A DNA stretch of 64,000 nt from DASPKM01 sp035628135 (GCA_035628135.1 DASPKM010000006.1:1-64000); one strand, 5' to 3'. Shown: positions 52,752-61,824, counted from the first letter of the stretch. The notes: generated by a model from the sequence alone, not told the origin. Made by a program: numbers and translations.

Positions 52752-53368
52752 TTCGCTCCTTTCAACTTGTCGAGGTTCAGCGCATTTGCAAATTCCTTCA
52801 GTTTGTCAAGCCCTTCGTTTCCTTCTATCGTAACCCAGAAACGGTCACCACCCACAAAATGAAGGCTGTGCTGGTTATTGCTTTTGGAGAATGTTTCAAT
52901 AGCATTGGTACCCATGAAAGACACCGTTTTTTGATACCCGTTATCATCTTCACTCTGCATGTTCAGCCGCGACAGGTAGGATAATGAATAAAATGAAGCT
53001 CCTGCTTCGCCGGCGCAATCAAAAATGCCAACTGAGTAATCGGCATCGTCCTTGCGGTACGAAGCGGTCCCCATCGCATAACCCATGGCGTTGTTTACGC
53101 TAAACGATGAACGTTTCATGCCCAGGGCCTCTTCAGGAAAGAATGACTTCATCGTTTCATTGCTTATTGGCGGCAATTTTTTCAATTGTTCAACCCGCGC
53201 CTGGGCATCGTCCCCGGCGGTGGCAGCATCATTGGTTGCAGGAGTGGTGGTGTTGGTAGTAGTGTTTTCAGTAGACGACTTTTCTGTTGTTTCCCCATCT
53301 TTCTTTTCGGCGCTGTTACAGCTTAGGATGGCAGCCGCGGCGAAGATGAGCAAGAATTGTTTTTTCAT
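52748..53368 (-). CDS. Hypothetical lipoprotein in glycogen/maltose operon
   Basis: 206 residues. Signal peptide MKKQFLLIFAAAAILSC with lipobox ILSC (Cys 17), then a 45-residue Thr/Asn/Asp/Ala-rich linker, then a compact domain (about 65-206, SVNNAMGYAMGTASYRKDDAD, SLHFVGGDRFWVTIEGNEG). I recognise no family. It lies 30 bases after the MFS gene and overlaps the GH13 start by four bases. A role in surface or periplasmic glucan handling is plausible from context only. Confidence 0.72.
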   Translation of the reverse strand: MKKQFLLIFAAAAILSCNSAEKKDGETTEKSSTENTTTNTTTPATNDAATAGDDAQARVEQLKKLPPISNETMKSFFPEEALGMKRSSFSVNNAMGYAMGTASYRKDDADYSVGIFDCAGEAGASFYSLSYLSRLNMQSEDDNGYQKTVSFMGTNAIETFSKSNNQHSLHFVGGDRFWVTIEGNEGLDKLKEFANALNLDKLKGAK

Positions 53369-53398
53369 ACAGCAACATTTAAAGTGAAAAAAAATATT

Positions 53399-54796
53399 TT
53401 AAATGGGACGTTGCTCGGTGATCTTCACTTCTTCCACAACGTCTTCCTTTACGTGTTCATTCTTTCTTTCTTTTACGATAAAATAGCAGATCAATGCCGC
53501 CAGTATCATCAATGCGCCGCCTATCTGCACAGCCAGCATCCTGTTATTGTTCAGCAAATGTTCCATGATCTGTCCAAAGAAAAGGGAAGCGATGATCTCG
53601 GGCAACACAATGAAAAAATTAAAGATGCCCATGTACACACCGATCTTGTTTTCCGGCAGGCTGCCTGCAAGCATCGCATAAGGCATGGAAAGAATGCTGG
53701 CCCATGCAATACCTACGCCCGTCATGCAGGCGTACAGCATATAGCGGTCTGTTACAAAACCAACCGCGATAAGGCCGGCAGCCCCGCACAAAAGGCAAAG
53801 CGTATGCGTTAACCTGCGGCCGAGGTTGCGCGCAATAAATGGGATCATCAATGCGAACACAAAAGCTACTACATTATAAAATGAAAGCGTAAGGCCCGCA
53901 AATTCAACACCCTTGGTATACAATTCGTCTTTTTCGCTGGCGGCCCCAAATACATTCCTCGCCACGGCAGTGCTGTAATAAAACCACATTAAAAAAAGTC
54001 CGGGCCAGGTAAAGAACTGCACCAGCGCAAGCTGTTTCATTTTCGGGGGCATGTTCATGATCGAATGCCATATTTCTTTGGCGCCGCCACCAAAACCTTT
54101 GTTGCTTTCTTTTATTTTTTCCTTGAACCCAACATCGGTGGGTGGATATTCACGGGTGGAAAAAATAGTGTACATCACCGCGAGCAAAAACATGGCGCCG
54201 CCAATATAGAATGCATATTTTACCGATGGGGGAATGCTGCCGTCGACCGGCGTGCTGGCCACATCAAAAATGTTGGCGAGTAGCCAGGGCAATGCCGATG
54301 CAATGCTGCCTCCCAGGCCGATCATCAGGCTTTGCATGGCAAACCCCGAAGTGCGTTGCTGTTCGGGAAGCTTATCGGCCACAAATGCGCGGAAAGGCTC
54401 CATCGCTATGTTACCGGCAGTGTCCAGTATCCACAACAATCCAGCGGCCATCCACAACACGCCGCTATTGGGCATCAGGAAAAGACAAATGCTGCTAAGG
54501 ATTGCACCCACGAAAAAATAAGGCCTTCTTCTACCCCACCAGGGATGCCAGGTACGGTCGCTCATATAACCGATAATAGGTTGTACTATCAGGCCTGTGA
54601 GCGGAGCGGCCAGGAACAGCAATGGAATTTGCTCAGGTTCGGCATCCAGGTATTCATAGATGGGCCCCATGTTGGCCCGCTGCAGGTCCCATCCGAACTG
54701 TATCCCGAAAAACCCGAAGCTCATGTTGAAGACCTGCCAGAAATTGAGTCGCGGCCTGTGCGGCGCTGAAGAACTTACAACGGGACCTGCGGCCAT
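53399..54796 (-). CDS. MFS transporter, probable maltose/maltooligosaccharide carrier
   Basis: 465 residues from the ATG at 54796 (MAAGPVVSSSAPHRPRLNFW); a TTG two codons upstream is less likely. About 12 helices; the opening FWQVFNMSFGFFGIQFGWDLQRANMGPIYEYL and IIGYMSDRTWHPWWGRRRPYFFVGA are typical of the GPH/SLC45-like sugar carriers found with Bacteroidota SusA-like genes. It should import maltose or malto-oligosaccharides across the inner membrane. The adjoining GH13 and glgC genes support an alpha-glucan substrate. No substrate residues can be assigned from sequence alone. Confidence 0.88.
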   Translation of the reverse strand: MAAGPVVSSSAPHRPRLNFWQVFNMSFGFFGIQFGWDLQRANMGPIYEYLDAEPEQIPLLFLAAPLTGLIVQPIIGYMSDRTWHPWWGRRRPYFFVGAILSSICLFLMPNSGVLWMAAGLLWILDTAGNIAMEPFRAFVADKLPEQQRTSGFAMQSLMIGLGGSIASALPWLLANIFDVASTPVDGSIPPSVKYAFYIGGAMFLLAVMYTIFSTREYPPTDVGFKEKIKESNKGFGGGAKEIWHSIMNMPPKMKQLALVQFFTWPGLFLMWFYYSTAVARNVFGAASEKDELYTKGVEFAGLTLSFYNVVAFVFALMIPFIARNLGRRLTHTLCLLCGAAGLIAVGFVTDRYMLYACMTGVGIAWASILSMPYAMLAGSLPENKIGVYMGIFNFFIVLPEIIASLFFGQIMEHLLNNNRMLAVQIGGALMILAALICYFIVKERKNEHVKEDVVEEVKITEQRPI

Positions 54797-54860
54797 AAGC
54801 AATCGTTGGTTTGATTAAAGCGGACTGAAGATATAAATAAATATGTAACAAGTACACATA

Positions 54861-56135
54861 TTATATCACAAATCCATTTTGCAGCACAGCCCCTTTCTTG
54901 ACCACTACGATGCCATCTTTTACGGTGTACAACGAATGATCTGAATTGGCCAAGTGCGGGCCGCCATTGATGCGCACGTCATCGCCTATGCGGCAGTTTT
55001 TATCGACAATTGCATTCTTGATATAACAACGGTGACCAATTCCAACCGTAGGGATGCCATGGCTTTGCGCATGCTCGATCTCATCGAGCGTTTCAAAATA
55101 ATCATTGCCCATCAAAAAGCTGCTCACGATGGTGGTGCCGCTGCCAACCCGGGTGCGTATGCCTATAACGCTGTGCTCTATGCGGGAAGCATTAATGATG
55201 CAGCCTTCGGCGATGATGGTCTTTTCCAGCGTGGTGCCGCTGATCTTGGCAGGCGGCAACATGCGGGCACGTGTATAAATAGATCGGTTGTTATCGAACA
55301 AATTGAACTCGGGCAGGTCTTGCGTCAATCCCAGGTTGGCCTCAAAAAATGAATAGATGTTTCCGATATCGGTCCAGTATCCGTCGTATTGGTAGCTGGC
55401 CACCTTGTATTTTCCGAGCGATTTGGGCAGTATTTCTTTTCCATAGTCCGTTGCCTCCTTAAACTCTTCCTGCAACAGGTGGAACATCAGCTTGCGGTTG
55501 AAAATATAAATTCCCATGGAAGCGAGGAACACCCTGCCCTGTTTTTGCATGGCCTCGCCGGTATCGCTCACCCAATCCATCAACACATCCTGCTTGGGCT
55601 TTTCGGTAAAAGCGGTGATCATGTGGTTCTCATCCATCTTCATAATACCGAAGTCAGAAGCTTCTTTTGCCGCCACCGGTATGGTACCGATGGAAACATC
55701 GGCGCCTTTTTCTTTGTGATGCCGCAGCATATCCATCAGGTCCATCTGGTACAGTTGGTCGCCCGAGAGTATCATCACGTACTCGCTTTCAAACGGGCCG
55801 ATGTGCTTAAGGCTTTGCCGTACCGCGTCGGCGGTACCCTGGTACCAGGTCTGGCTATCGGGCGTTTGTTCCGCTGCAAGTATATCCACGAATGCAGAGC
55901 TGAAAGCACTGAAATGATAGGTATTCTTGATATGCCTGTTCAGCGAGGCCGAATTGTATTGCGTCAGCACAAACATGCGGCTGATGCCGGAGTTGAGGCA
56001 ATTGGAAATGGGAATGTCCACCAGCCGGTATTTTCCGGCTATCGGCACAGCGGGTTTAGATCGGCTTGCGGTCAATGGATATAGTCGTGTGCCGGCTCCT
56101 CCTCCAAGAATAACGGCCAAAATTTCTTTGGACAT
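54861..56135 (-). CDS. glgC: Glucose-1-phosphate adenylyltransferase
   Basis: 424 residues, the usual length. The nucleotidyltransferase motif is VILGGGAGTRLYPLTASRSKPAVP near residue 10, followed by RLVDIPISNCLNSG, ILSGDQLYQMD and YWTDIGNIYSFFEANL. A left-handed beta-helix with hexapeptide-like text (about 300-420) completes it. It makes ADP-glucose from glucose-1-phosphate and ATP, the committed step in bacterial glycogen synthesis, normally under allosteric control. It is 109 bases after glgA and 64 bases before the MFS gene on the same strand. Confidence 0.97.
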   Translation of the reverse strand: MSKEILAVILGGGAGTRLYPLTASRSKPAVPIAGKYRLVDIPISNCLNSGISRMFVLTQYNSASLNRHIKNTYHFSAFSSAFVDILAAEQTPDSQTWYQGTADAVRQSLKHIGPFESEYVMILSGDQLYQMDLMDMLRHHKEKGADVSIGTIPVAAKEASDFGIMKMDENHMITAFTEKPKQDVLMDWVSDTGEAMQKQGRVFLASMGIYIFNRKLMFHLLQEEFKEATDYGKEILPKSLGKYKVASYQYDGYWTDIGNIYSFFEANLGLTQDLPEFNLFDNNRSIYTRARMLPPAKISGTTLEKTIIAEGCIINASRIEHSVIGIRTRVGSGTTIVSSFLMGNDYFETLDEIEHAQSHGIPTVGIGHRCYIKNAIVDKNCRIGDDVRINGGPHLANSDHSLYTVKDGIVVVKKGAVLQNGFVI

Positions 56136-56244
56136 AATTAGCTTGTTTATTGTAAAACTTAAACTTAAATGATTACCTATTAACTACTGATTATTATTCT
56201 CCCAAACATCATCAATAATCAATAATAAATAATTAATAATTAAA

Positions 56245-57660
56245 TCACCTTAGCGATTCATATACCTGAATATACTGCTTAACGCTCTTTTCCCAGCTAA
56301 AATCCAGTTGCATCATGTATTCACGGATCTCCTGCACAAGGTCTTTGTCTTTGTACAGCTCCGCGGCACGCCAGATGGCGTGTGTAATGTCGCCTACTGC
56401 CGCATGGTTGAAGCGGATGCCGTAACCGTTGGTATCACCAATATCCACTACCGTGTCCCTTAAACCGCCGGTATTCCGCACTACAGGCACGGTACCATAA
56501 CGCATGGCATACATCTGGTTTAGCCCGCAAGGCTCTACCCTTGAAGGCATCAATAAAAAATCACACCCGGCGTATAAAATATGGCTCAGTGTTTCATTGT
56601 ATCCAATGTAAACATTGTAATCTCCCGCCGCGAGCGATTTCAGGCTGTTCAACTGCGATTCTACCTCGGGGAAGCCACTGCCCAGGATGATGAAGTTCAC
56701 TTTGCGCCCCACATAATAAAAAGTATCGCCGATAACATCCGGCAACAGGTCTGCGCCTTTTTCTCCTACCAACCTGCCAATGAACCCGATCAATGGTTTG
56801 CTCACGTCGAGATCGAATTGTTTGCAAAGGGCCTCTTTGTTTTTTTGTTTGCCGGCTTCCTGGCTCTCCAGGTCGTACCGGTGCTCCAGGTAGGTATCGG
56901 TCGCGGGGTCCCATACCTGAGTATCGATGCCGTTGAGTATGCCCAGGCATTTACCTTTTTCATACTCGAACAGTGCCTCCAATCCATTGGCTGATTCCCG
57001 CAGCTCGGCCAGGTAGCTCCAGCTTACAGTTGTTACTTTCCACGCGCATTTAATGCCCGATGCCAGCGGGTTGATGTGGTTCTTCCAATCGAGCATGCCC
57101 CATTTCCACGTGTCCCACCGCGGTATATACCTGCTCTTGTCCCAGTCCATCCAGCCCTGGTATTGCGCATTGTGAATGGTGAGTACGGATGGAACACCCT
57201 GCAGGTGCTGGTAGGCAAAACAATGACGTATCATGAAAGGGATGAGCGCGGTATGATGGTCGTGCACATGAATGATGTCGGGTCGGTGGTTCCACGAAGC
57301 TATCCAATCCACTACTGCGATTTGGAATGCGGTGAACCTTTCCGAATCATCATCGTACCCATATACTTTTTCACGGTCGAGCAGTCCGTTGATATCGATA
57401 AGGTAAAGATCGAAGCCGAGTGCATTTGTTTGTTCACGGATCACGGTGTAATCCAATCCCCAATTGGCCATGTGGATGTAACCCTTGTGCACTACTTCCC
57501 ACTGATTGTTGTACAGGAATTTTGTGCGGTACATGGGCATTACTACCTTGGCAAAGTGTCCTGAAAGGTTCTGGTATTTAGGCAAGGCCCCTACTACGTC
57601 TCCCAATCCACCAGCCTTGGCCACCGGGTAACATTCCGCGCTTACGTGAATAATTTCCAT
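56245..57660 (-). CDS. glgA: Glycogen synthase (GT5, ADP-glucose dependent)
   Basis: 471 residues from the ATG at 57660 (MEIIHVSAECYPVAKAGGLGD); an ATG at 57690 adds ten residues but is not typical. The ADP-glucose-binding KAGGLGD loop is at the N-terminus, with HVHDHHTALIPF, LTIHNAQYQGWMD, IGFIGRLVGEKGADLL, and the C-terminal PSRVEPCGLNQMYAMRYGTVP loop. It extends alpha-1,4-glucan using ADP-glucose, with GlgC upstream in the pathway and GlgB branching the product. It is first in the glgA-glgC-MFS-lipoprotein-GH13 gene order. Confidence 0.96.
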   Translation of the reverse strand: MEIIHVSAECYPVAKAGGLGDVVGALPKYQNLSGHFAKVVMPMYRTKFLYNNQWEVVHKGYIHMANWGLDYTVIREQTNALGFDLYLIDINGLLDREKVYGYDDDSERFTAFQIAVVDWIASWNHRPDIIHVHDHHTALIPFMIRHCFAYQHLQGVPSVLTIHNAQYQGWMDWDKSRYIPRWDTWKWGMLDWKNHINPLASGIKCAWKVTTVSWSYLAELRESANGLEALFEYEKGKCLGILNGIDTQVWDPATDTYLEHRYDLESQEAGKQKNKEALCKQFDLDVSKPLIGFIGRLVGEKGADLLPDVIGDTFYYVGRKVNFIILGSGFPEVESQLNSLKSLAAGDYNVYIGYNETLSHILYAGCDFLLMPSRVEPCGLNQMYAMRYGTVPVVRNTGGLRDTVVDIGDTNGYGIRFNHAAVGDITHAIWRAAELYKDKDLVQEIREYMMQLDFSWEKSVKQYIQVYESLR

Positions 57661-57695
57661 ATTGCTAGTTTGCCAGGATGAGAATTCCATTATGC

Positions 57696-57738
57696 TTCAC
57701 CAATGACCCAATGACTTAATGACCCGTTGACCTTATGG
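57696..57738. repeat. GTCATTRR tandem repeat, copy 4, upstream of glgA
   Basis: CAATGACCCAATGACTTAATGACC then CGTTGACC, about 40 bases upstream of the glgA start. Reversed it gives GTCATTAA GTCATTGG GTCATTGG, the same 8-bp unit as at 25.4, 26.6 and 42.8 kb. Unlike those, this copy precedes a gene rather than following one. Confidence 0.6.
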
Positions 57739-57813
57739 TTTCACATGACCATGCACGAAAGAACCGATTCAATTTACCAATGATTTTGAATTAAATAACC
57801 GGCAGTGAAAAAA

Positions 57814-57831
57814 TTTTTCGCTTGCGAAAAA
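57814..57831. promoter_or_regulatory. Inverted repeat, putative operator upstream of the sugar MFS/glucokinase operon
   Basis: TTTTTCGC-TT-GCGAAAAA, a perfect 8-bp inverted repeat 46 bases before the MFS start. A TATACTTTC tract just after it (about 57836) resembles a Bacteroidota -7 element (TAnnTTTG), so a regulator bound here could block or recruit polymerase. It lacks a T tract in the right place to be a plain terminator for either neighbour. Confidence 0.5.
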
Positions 57832-57876
57832 CTTTATACTTTCAGCAATTATTACTTATCAAACCCGCAATAGCTT

Positions 57877-59736
57877 ATGAGCACTTCCGACCTCCCCTCA
57901 CGCCAGGTTCCCAATGCAGACAAACTTACCGCTCCCGATGTTCCTACGAATTACGGGGCACTTGGGACACTGGTGACCGTTTTCTTTTTCTGGGGGTTCA
58001 TTGCTGCCGGCAACAGTGTCTTCATTCCATTTTGCAAACACAAATTCGGTCTCGACCAATTTCAGAGCCAGTTGATCGACTTTGCATTTTACCTGGCCTA
58101 TTACGTAGGCGCGCTGGTATTGTTTGCATACGGCGCATTTGGCGGCAAGGACCTCGTAGGCAAGTGGGGGTATAAGCGGAGTATTATTTATGGGTTGCTG
58201 TTCTCGGCATTCGGCGCAGCTGCCATGATCGCGGCGGTCAATGGCAATACATTTACAGGAATGCTGTTAGGTTTGTTCATCGTTGCCCTGGGTTTTTCCT
58301 TGCAGCAAACCGCTGCTCAGCCTTTCGCCATTTCTCTCGGTGATCCCTCCACGGGAACAAGCCGCGTAAACCTCGGTGGTGGCATCAACTCTTTTGGCAC
58401 CATGATCGGGCCGCTGCTGGTAGCCTTTGCGCTGTTTGGCGTAGCAACGGATATTACTGATGAAAAAATAGCATCGTTAAGCCTGGAAAAAGTAATTATC
58501 CTGTATGTAGGCGTGGGTATTCTTTTTATAGGAGCCGCCACCTTGTTCGGCCTTTCCAAAAAAGTTCCGGCGGGCATCAACGAAGAAAAAACCGAGAAAG
58601 CCAACAAGGCGCTTACTTCGCTGTTGATACTGTCGGGCCTGCTCATTATCATGTTCGTGCCGGTGTTTAGCAGTTACCGCACGCCCGAAGCAAAACAGAT
58701 TGAATCCATCGAAAGCCAGATAAAACCAGTAACGCGACAAATCGACTCACTGGATAACCTGACCATAAAGGTTGCGGAAACAGAAAGGACATCACTGGAG
58801 CAACAGATCAGCAGCCTAAGGGAAACTATCAAACCACAGACAGATGAAATCGCCACTATAAAAAAACCGCTCGAACGCAGCAGGATGTACTGGCTCTTCG
58901 GCGCGTTGGTAGTAGTGGTGGGCGGACTATTGTTATCTAACGGTATGGCCGCACGCAATCCCGATGGTTGGGGCGCAATGAAGTACCCGCAACTGGTATT
59001 GGGCATGCTGGGCATTTTTGTGTACGTGGGCGTGGAGGTGTCCATCGGCAGTAACCTGAGCGAGCTGTTGAAGCAAAAAGAATTCGGGGGTTATAAAACT
59101 TCGCAGGTAGCGCCATTCATCTCGATGTACTGGGGCAGTCTTATGATCGGCCGGTGGACGGGCGCCATCAACGCGTTCAACCTCTCCGGCGGCACGCGGC
59201 GGTTGCTCACATTCATAGTGCCGCTGGTGGCATTCGGTATTATACTTGGGGTAAATGCGCTGGCGCAAAAAGACGTTACGCCGCTTGTTTGGTATGTGGT
59301 ATGCGTGCTGGTGCAAATAGTGGCATTTTATATAAGCAACGACCGCCCCGCACGCACCCTGCTCATTTTTGGATTGCTTGGCATCGTCGCTATGATAGTG
59401 GGCCTGCTCACAACGGGAATGATATCAGTATATGCCTTCCTTAGCGGGGGATTGTTCTGCTCTATCATGTGGCCTTGCATATTCGCACTGTCAATTGCAG
59501 GGCTCGGCAAGTACACCACGCAGGGCTCAGCTTTCCTGATCATGATGATCCTGGGCGGTGGTATCATTCCACCGATACAGGGTAAACTGGCGGACATCAT
59601 CGGCATACATCCCTCCTTCATTGTTGCAGTGGCGTGCTTTGCATACCTGGCCATTTTTGCATTTGTAGTAAAAGGCATTTTGAGAAAACAGGGAATAGAC
59701 TACGATGCAGAGGTAAGCCAGAGCGGCGGTCATTAA
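57877..59736 (+). CDS. Sugar MFS transporter (FucP/GluP-like) with a coiled-coil insertion
   Basis: 619 residues, longer than the usual 410-480. About 12 helices. The N-terminal half has the FFFWGFIAAGNSVFIPF signature near 36-52, the FAFYLAYYVGA helix and GFSLQQTAAQPFAISLG, all typical of the fucose/glucose/galactose MFS group. Between the middle helices, residues 266-335 form a charged, heptad-like soluble insertion (IESIESQIKPVTRQIDSLD, LEQQISSLRETIKPQ) that is not part of the normal fold. Adjacent to a ROK glucokinase gene (39 bases downstream), it should import glucose or a related hexose for phosphorylation. An inverted repeat lies just upstream. Confidence 0.9.
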   Translation: MSTSDLPSRQVPNADKLTAPDVPTNYGALGTLVTVFFFWGFIAAGNSVFIPFCKHKFGLDQFQSQLIDFAFYLAYYVGALVLFAYGAFGGKDLVGKWGYKRSIIYGLLFSAFGAAAMIAAVNGNTFTGMLLGLFIVALGFSLQQTAAQPFAISLGDPSTGTSRVNLGGGINSFGTMIGPLLVAFALFGVATDITDEKIASLSLEKVIILYVGVGILFIGAATLFGLSKKVPAGINEEKTEKANKALTSLLILSGLLIIMFVPVFSSYRTPEAKQIESIESQIKPVTRQIDSLDNLTIKVAETERTSLEQQISSLRETIKPQTDEIATIKKPLERSRMYWLFGALVVVVGGLLLSNGMAARNPDGWGAMKYPQLVLGMLGIFVYVGVEVSIGSNLSELLKQKEFGGYKTSQVAPFISMYWGSLMIGRWTGAINAFNLSGGTRRLLTFIVPLVAFGIILGVNALAQKDVTPLVWYVVCVLVQIVAFYISNDRPARTLLIFGLLGIVAMIVGLLTTGMISVYAFLSGGLFCSIMWPCIFALSIAGLGKYTTQGSAFLIMMILGGGIIPPIQGKLADIIGIHPSFIVAVACFAYLAIFAFVVKGILRKQGIDYDAEVSQSGGH

Positions 59737-59775
59737 ATTTACCAGGAAAGATCATAAAATCAGATTATAGTTGAC

Positions 59776-60750
59776 ATGGAAAGTCCTTTAGAATACGCGA
59801 TAGGAATTGACGTTGGCGGCACCACTACTAAGTACGGCATCGTAAACCACCGTGGAGAAATTTTAAGCCGCGGCGATCTTTCCACTTCCAAACATGCCAA
59901 TGTAGAAAGCTTCATCAACGAATTGCACGAAGCATTGCAAGCCCCCGTCAGTGAAGTAGGCGGCATGAAGTTTATAAAGGGCGTAGGCATTGGCGCACCC
60001 AACGGCAACTACTATAAAGGCACTATCGAATACGCGCCCAACCTGCATTGGAAGGGTATTATTCCACTTGCCGAATTGGTGTCAAAAAAATTCAAGGTGC
60101 CCTGCTCCCTCACTAACGACGCCAATGCGGCCGCGGTAGGTGAAATGATGTATGGAGCGGCCCGCGGCATGAGGGATTTTATCATGATCACATTAGGTAC
60201 CGGCGTGGGCAGCGGCATTGTTGCCAATGGACAATTAATATTGGGGCACGATGGATTTGCGGGTGAGCTGGGACATACCACCATCCGCCCCGGCGGTAGA
60301 AAGCACTGGGGCACGGATATGTACGGCTCGCTGGAAGCCTATGCCTCGGCCACTGGGATAGCCATTACCGCGAGAGAGTTGCTGCAAAGGCATCCCGGCA
60401 GGCAGTCGCTCATGCGCAGTTATGCTTCCGATGCAATTGATGCGAAAGCGGTGTATGAATGCGCATCGAAGGGCGACGAGCTGGCCAATGAAGTGTACCG
60501 GTTTACAGGAGAAATATTAGGCGAGGCGCTTGCGAACTTCGTGATGTTCTCTTCGCCGGAGGCCATCATTTTATTCGGCGGTGTTATTAAGGCCGGCGAC
60601 CTGATCATGAAGCCCACGCGGGAGCACATGGAAAAAAACCTGCTGCCCATTTTTCAGAATAAAGTAAAGCTCATTTTCAGCGAGCTGAAGGAAGCCGACG
60701 CCGCGATATTAGGAGCGAGTGCGTTGGTGTGGGAAACGAGACCTAATTGA
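59776..60750 (+). CDS. ROK family glucokinase, zinc-binding Cys motif absent
   Basis: 324 residues. The ATP-binding GIDVGGTTTKYGIV is near residue 10-23, the sugar/catalytic region TNDANAAAVGE holds D115, and LGTGVGSGI and GFAGELGH (E164, H167) follow. In most ROK kinases the next segment is a CxCGxxGCxE zinc site; here it reads H-W-G-T-D-M-Y-G-S-L-E, so all three Cys are replaced (W178, T180, S185) while Glu and the rest stay. Such variants may not bind zinc. It phosphorylates glucose to glucose-6-phosphate, feeding glycolysis or, through phosphoglucomutase, GlgC. It is co-directional with the sugar MFS gene. Confidence 0.9.
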   Translation: MESPLEYAIGIDVGGTTTKYGIVNHRGEILSRGDLSTSKHANVESFINELHEALQAPVSEVGGMKFIKGVGIGAPNGNYYKGTIEYAPNLHWKGIIPLAELVSKKFKVPCSLTNDANAAAVGEMMYGAARGMRDFIMITLGTGVGSGIVANGQLILGHDGFAGELGHTTIRPGGRKHWGTDMYGSLEAYASATGIAITARELLQRHPGRQSLMRSYASDAIDAKAVYECASKGDELANEVYRFTGEILGEALANFVMFSSPEAIILFGGVIKAGDLIMKPTREHMEKNLLPIFQNKVKLIFSELKEADAAILGASALVWETRPN

Positions 60751-60840
60751 TATGCCATGTACAGATGTACAAGTGAAGGACCGATTCCGCGAATTGTCAA
60801 TAAAGGGCCGTCATTAATTTGCACATGTACATCTTCGCAG

Positions 60841-61797
60841 CTATTTTTTTATGCTGATGAGGAACACCGCAGGCACCGGCCTTTGTCCTGCCGCATCACT
60901 GGGCTTGATGGTTTCTTTTCCATTCACCAGCATGCAACTGCTTCCGCCACCATCTAAGTTCAATGCTTCATAACAGCCCAGGTTGTACAAAATCTCTGCT
61001 TCCTGCTGTAAAGTAGCGCCTTCGGCCTTGCCGGGAGACCTCCCCTGTATCACCAATATGATCAGCTTGCCCGAACGCGTATAGCCCATCGCGGTGCGTG
61101 GATGCTTGTCTTTTTCGCCGCTAACGAACATCTGCTCCTGCTTATTGGTGATGTTGATAGCGCCATTGTGGATCAACACAGGACCTCCGCCAATTGCGGT
61201 TTCCATATTCCATTTAACGTAGTCGAAACGCTTCAGCGATTTTAATTTCGGAACAGCAGCATTTCCCATGGCCACTACCGGTGAATCCTCGAAGGCATAC
61301 GGACGTGTCATAGACGAATCCGTAAATACCCAGGCCACATCGGCTTCTCTTTTCCTGTTGATGCCGATGGCGCTGCGCGTAATATAATAATACCTTGTTG
61401 AATCCTTGCCCCTGCCCTTTAACGAAACCACGTTGCGCGACCTAAGCTTGCTATCGCGCATGACCATGTTCAGGTTTTGATTGGTCTGGAACGAAAAGAA
61501 AGTGCCATTGACCACTACCAGCGGCCGGCTCTCCGATTGATAATATTGCGAAGGCGTAAAACGCTTGCCATTGCCCACTTGGGTAGTGAAAACAAGATTT
61601 TTGTCTTTCAGGTCCGCCTCGATGTAATAAGCAATGAAAGGCTTGTTATCGAGCGAGTCATTTGTATAAAACAATTTGACCGATGCGGGCAATCCCTGCC
61701 TCAGTGAATCAGCCGCAGGAACCCAACGAAGCTGTGCGGAAGCATTCATTGCAATAAAAACCAGGCAGCAGCCTGACAAGATCGATTTCAATGTCAA
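60841..61797 (-). CDS. Secreted phosphodiester glycosidase (NAGPA-domain) protein
   Basis: 318 residues. The frame has no upstream ATG; start is TTG at 61797 or 61791, giving signal peptide KSILSGCCLVFIAMNASAQ. The NAGPA fold (PF09992) shows in VVVNGTFFSFQTNQN, KDKHPRTAMGYTRSGKL and CYEALNLDGGGSSCMLVNG. Relatives remove N-acetylglucosamine from phosphodiester-linked sugars; bacterial members are thought to act on cell-wall or exopolysaccharide phosphodiesters. Substrate here is unknown. It lies 27 bases after lipA but shows no metabolic link. Confidence 0.88.
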   Translation of the reverse strand: MTLKSILSGCCLVFIAMNASAQLRWVPAADSLRQGLPASVKLFYTNDSLDNKPFIAYYIEADLKDKNLVFTTQVGNGKRFTPSQYYQSESRPLVVVNGTFFSFQTNQNLNMVMRDSKLRSRNVVSLKGRGKDSTRYYYITRSAIGINRKREADVAWVFTDSSMTRPYAFEDSPVVAMGNAAVPKLKSLKRFDYVKWNMETAIGGGPVLIHNGAINITNKQEQMFVSGEKDKHPRTAMGYTRSGKLIILVIQGRSPGKAEGATLQQEAEILYNLGCYEALNLDGGGSSCMLVNGKETIKPSDAAGQRPVPAVFLISIKK

Positions 61798-61824
61798 GAG
61801 AAAAAAATTTAATGGCTGATTTTG

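Noticed and set aside
25440..57738. Reading the GTCATTRR tandem repeats as a CRISPR array
   Set aside because: Units are 8 bp with no unique spacers, and no cas genes are in the window.
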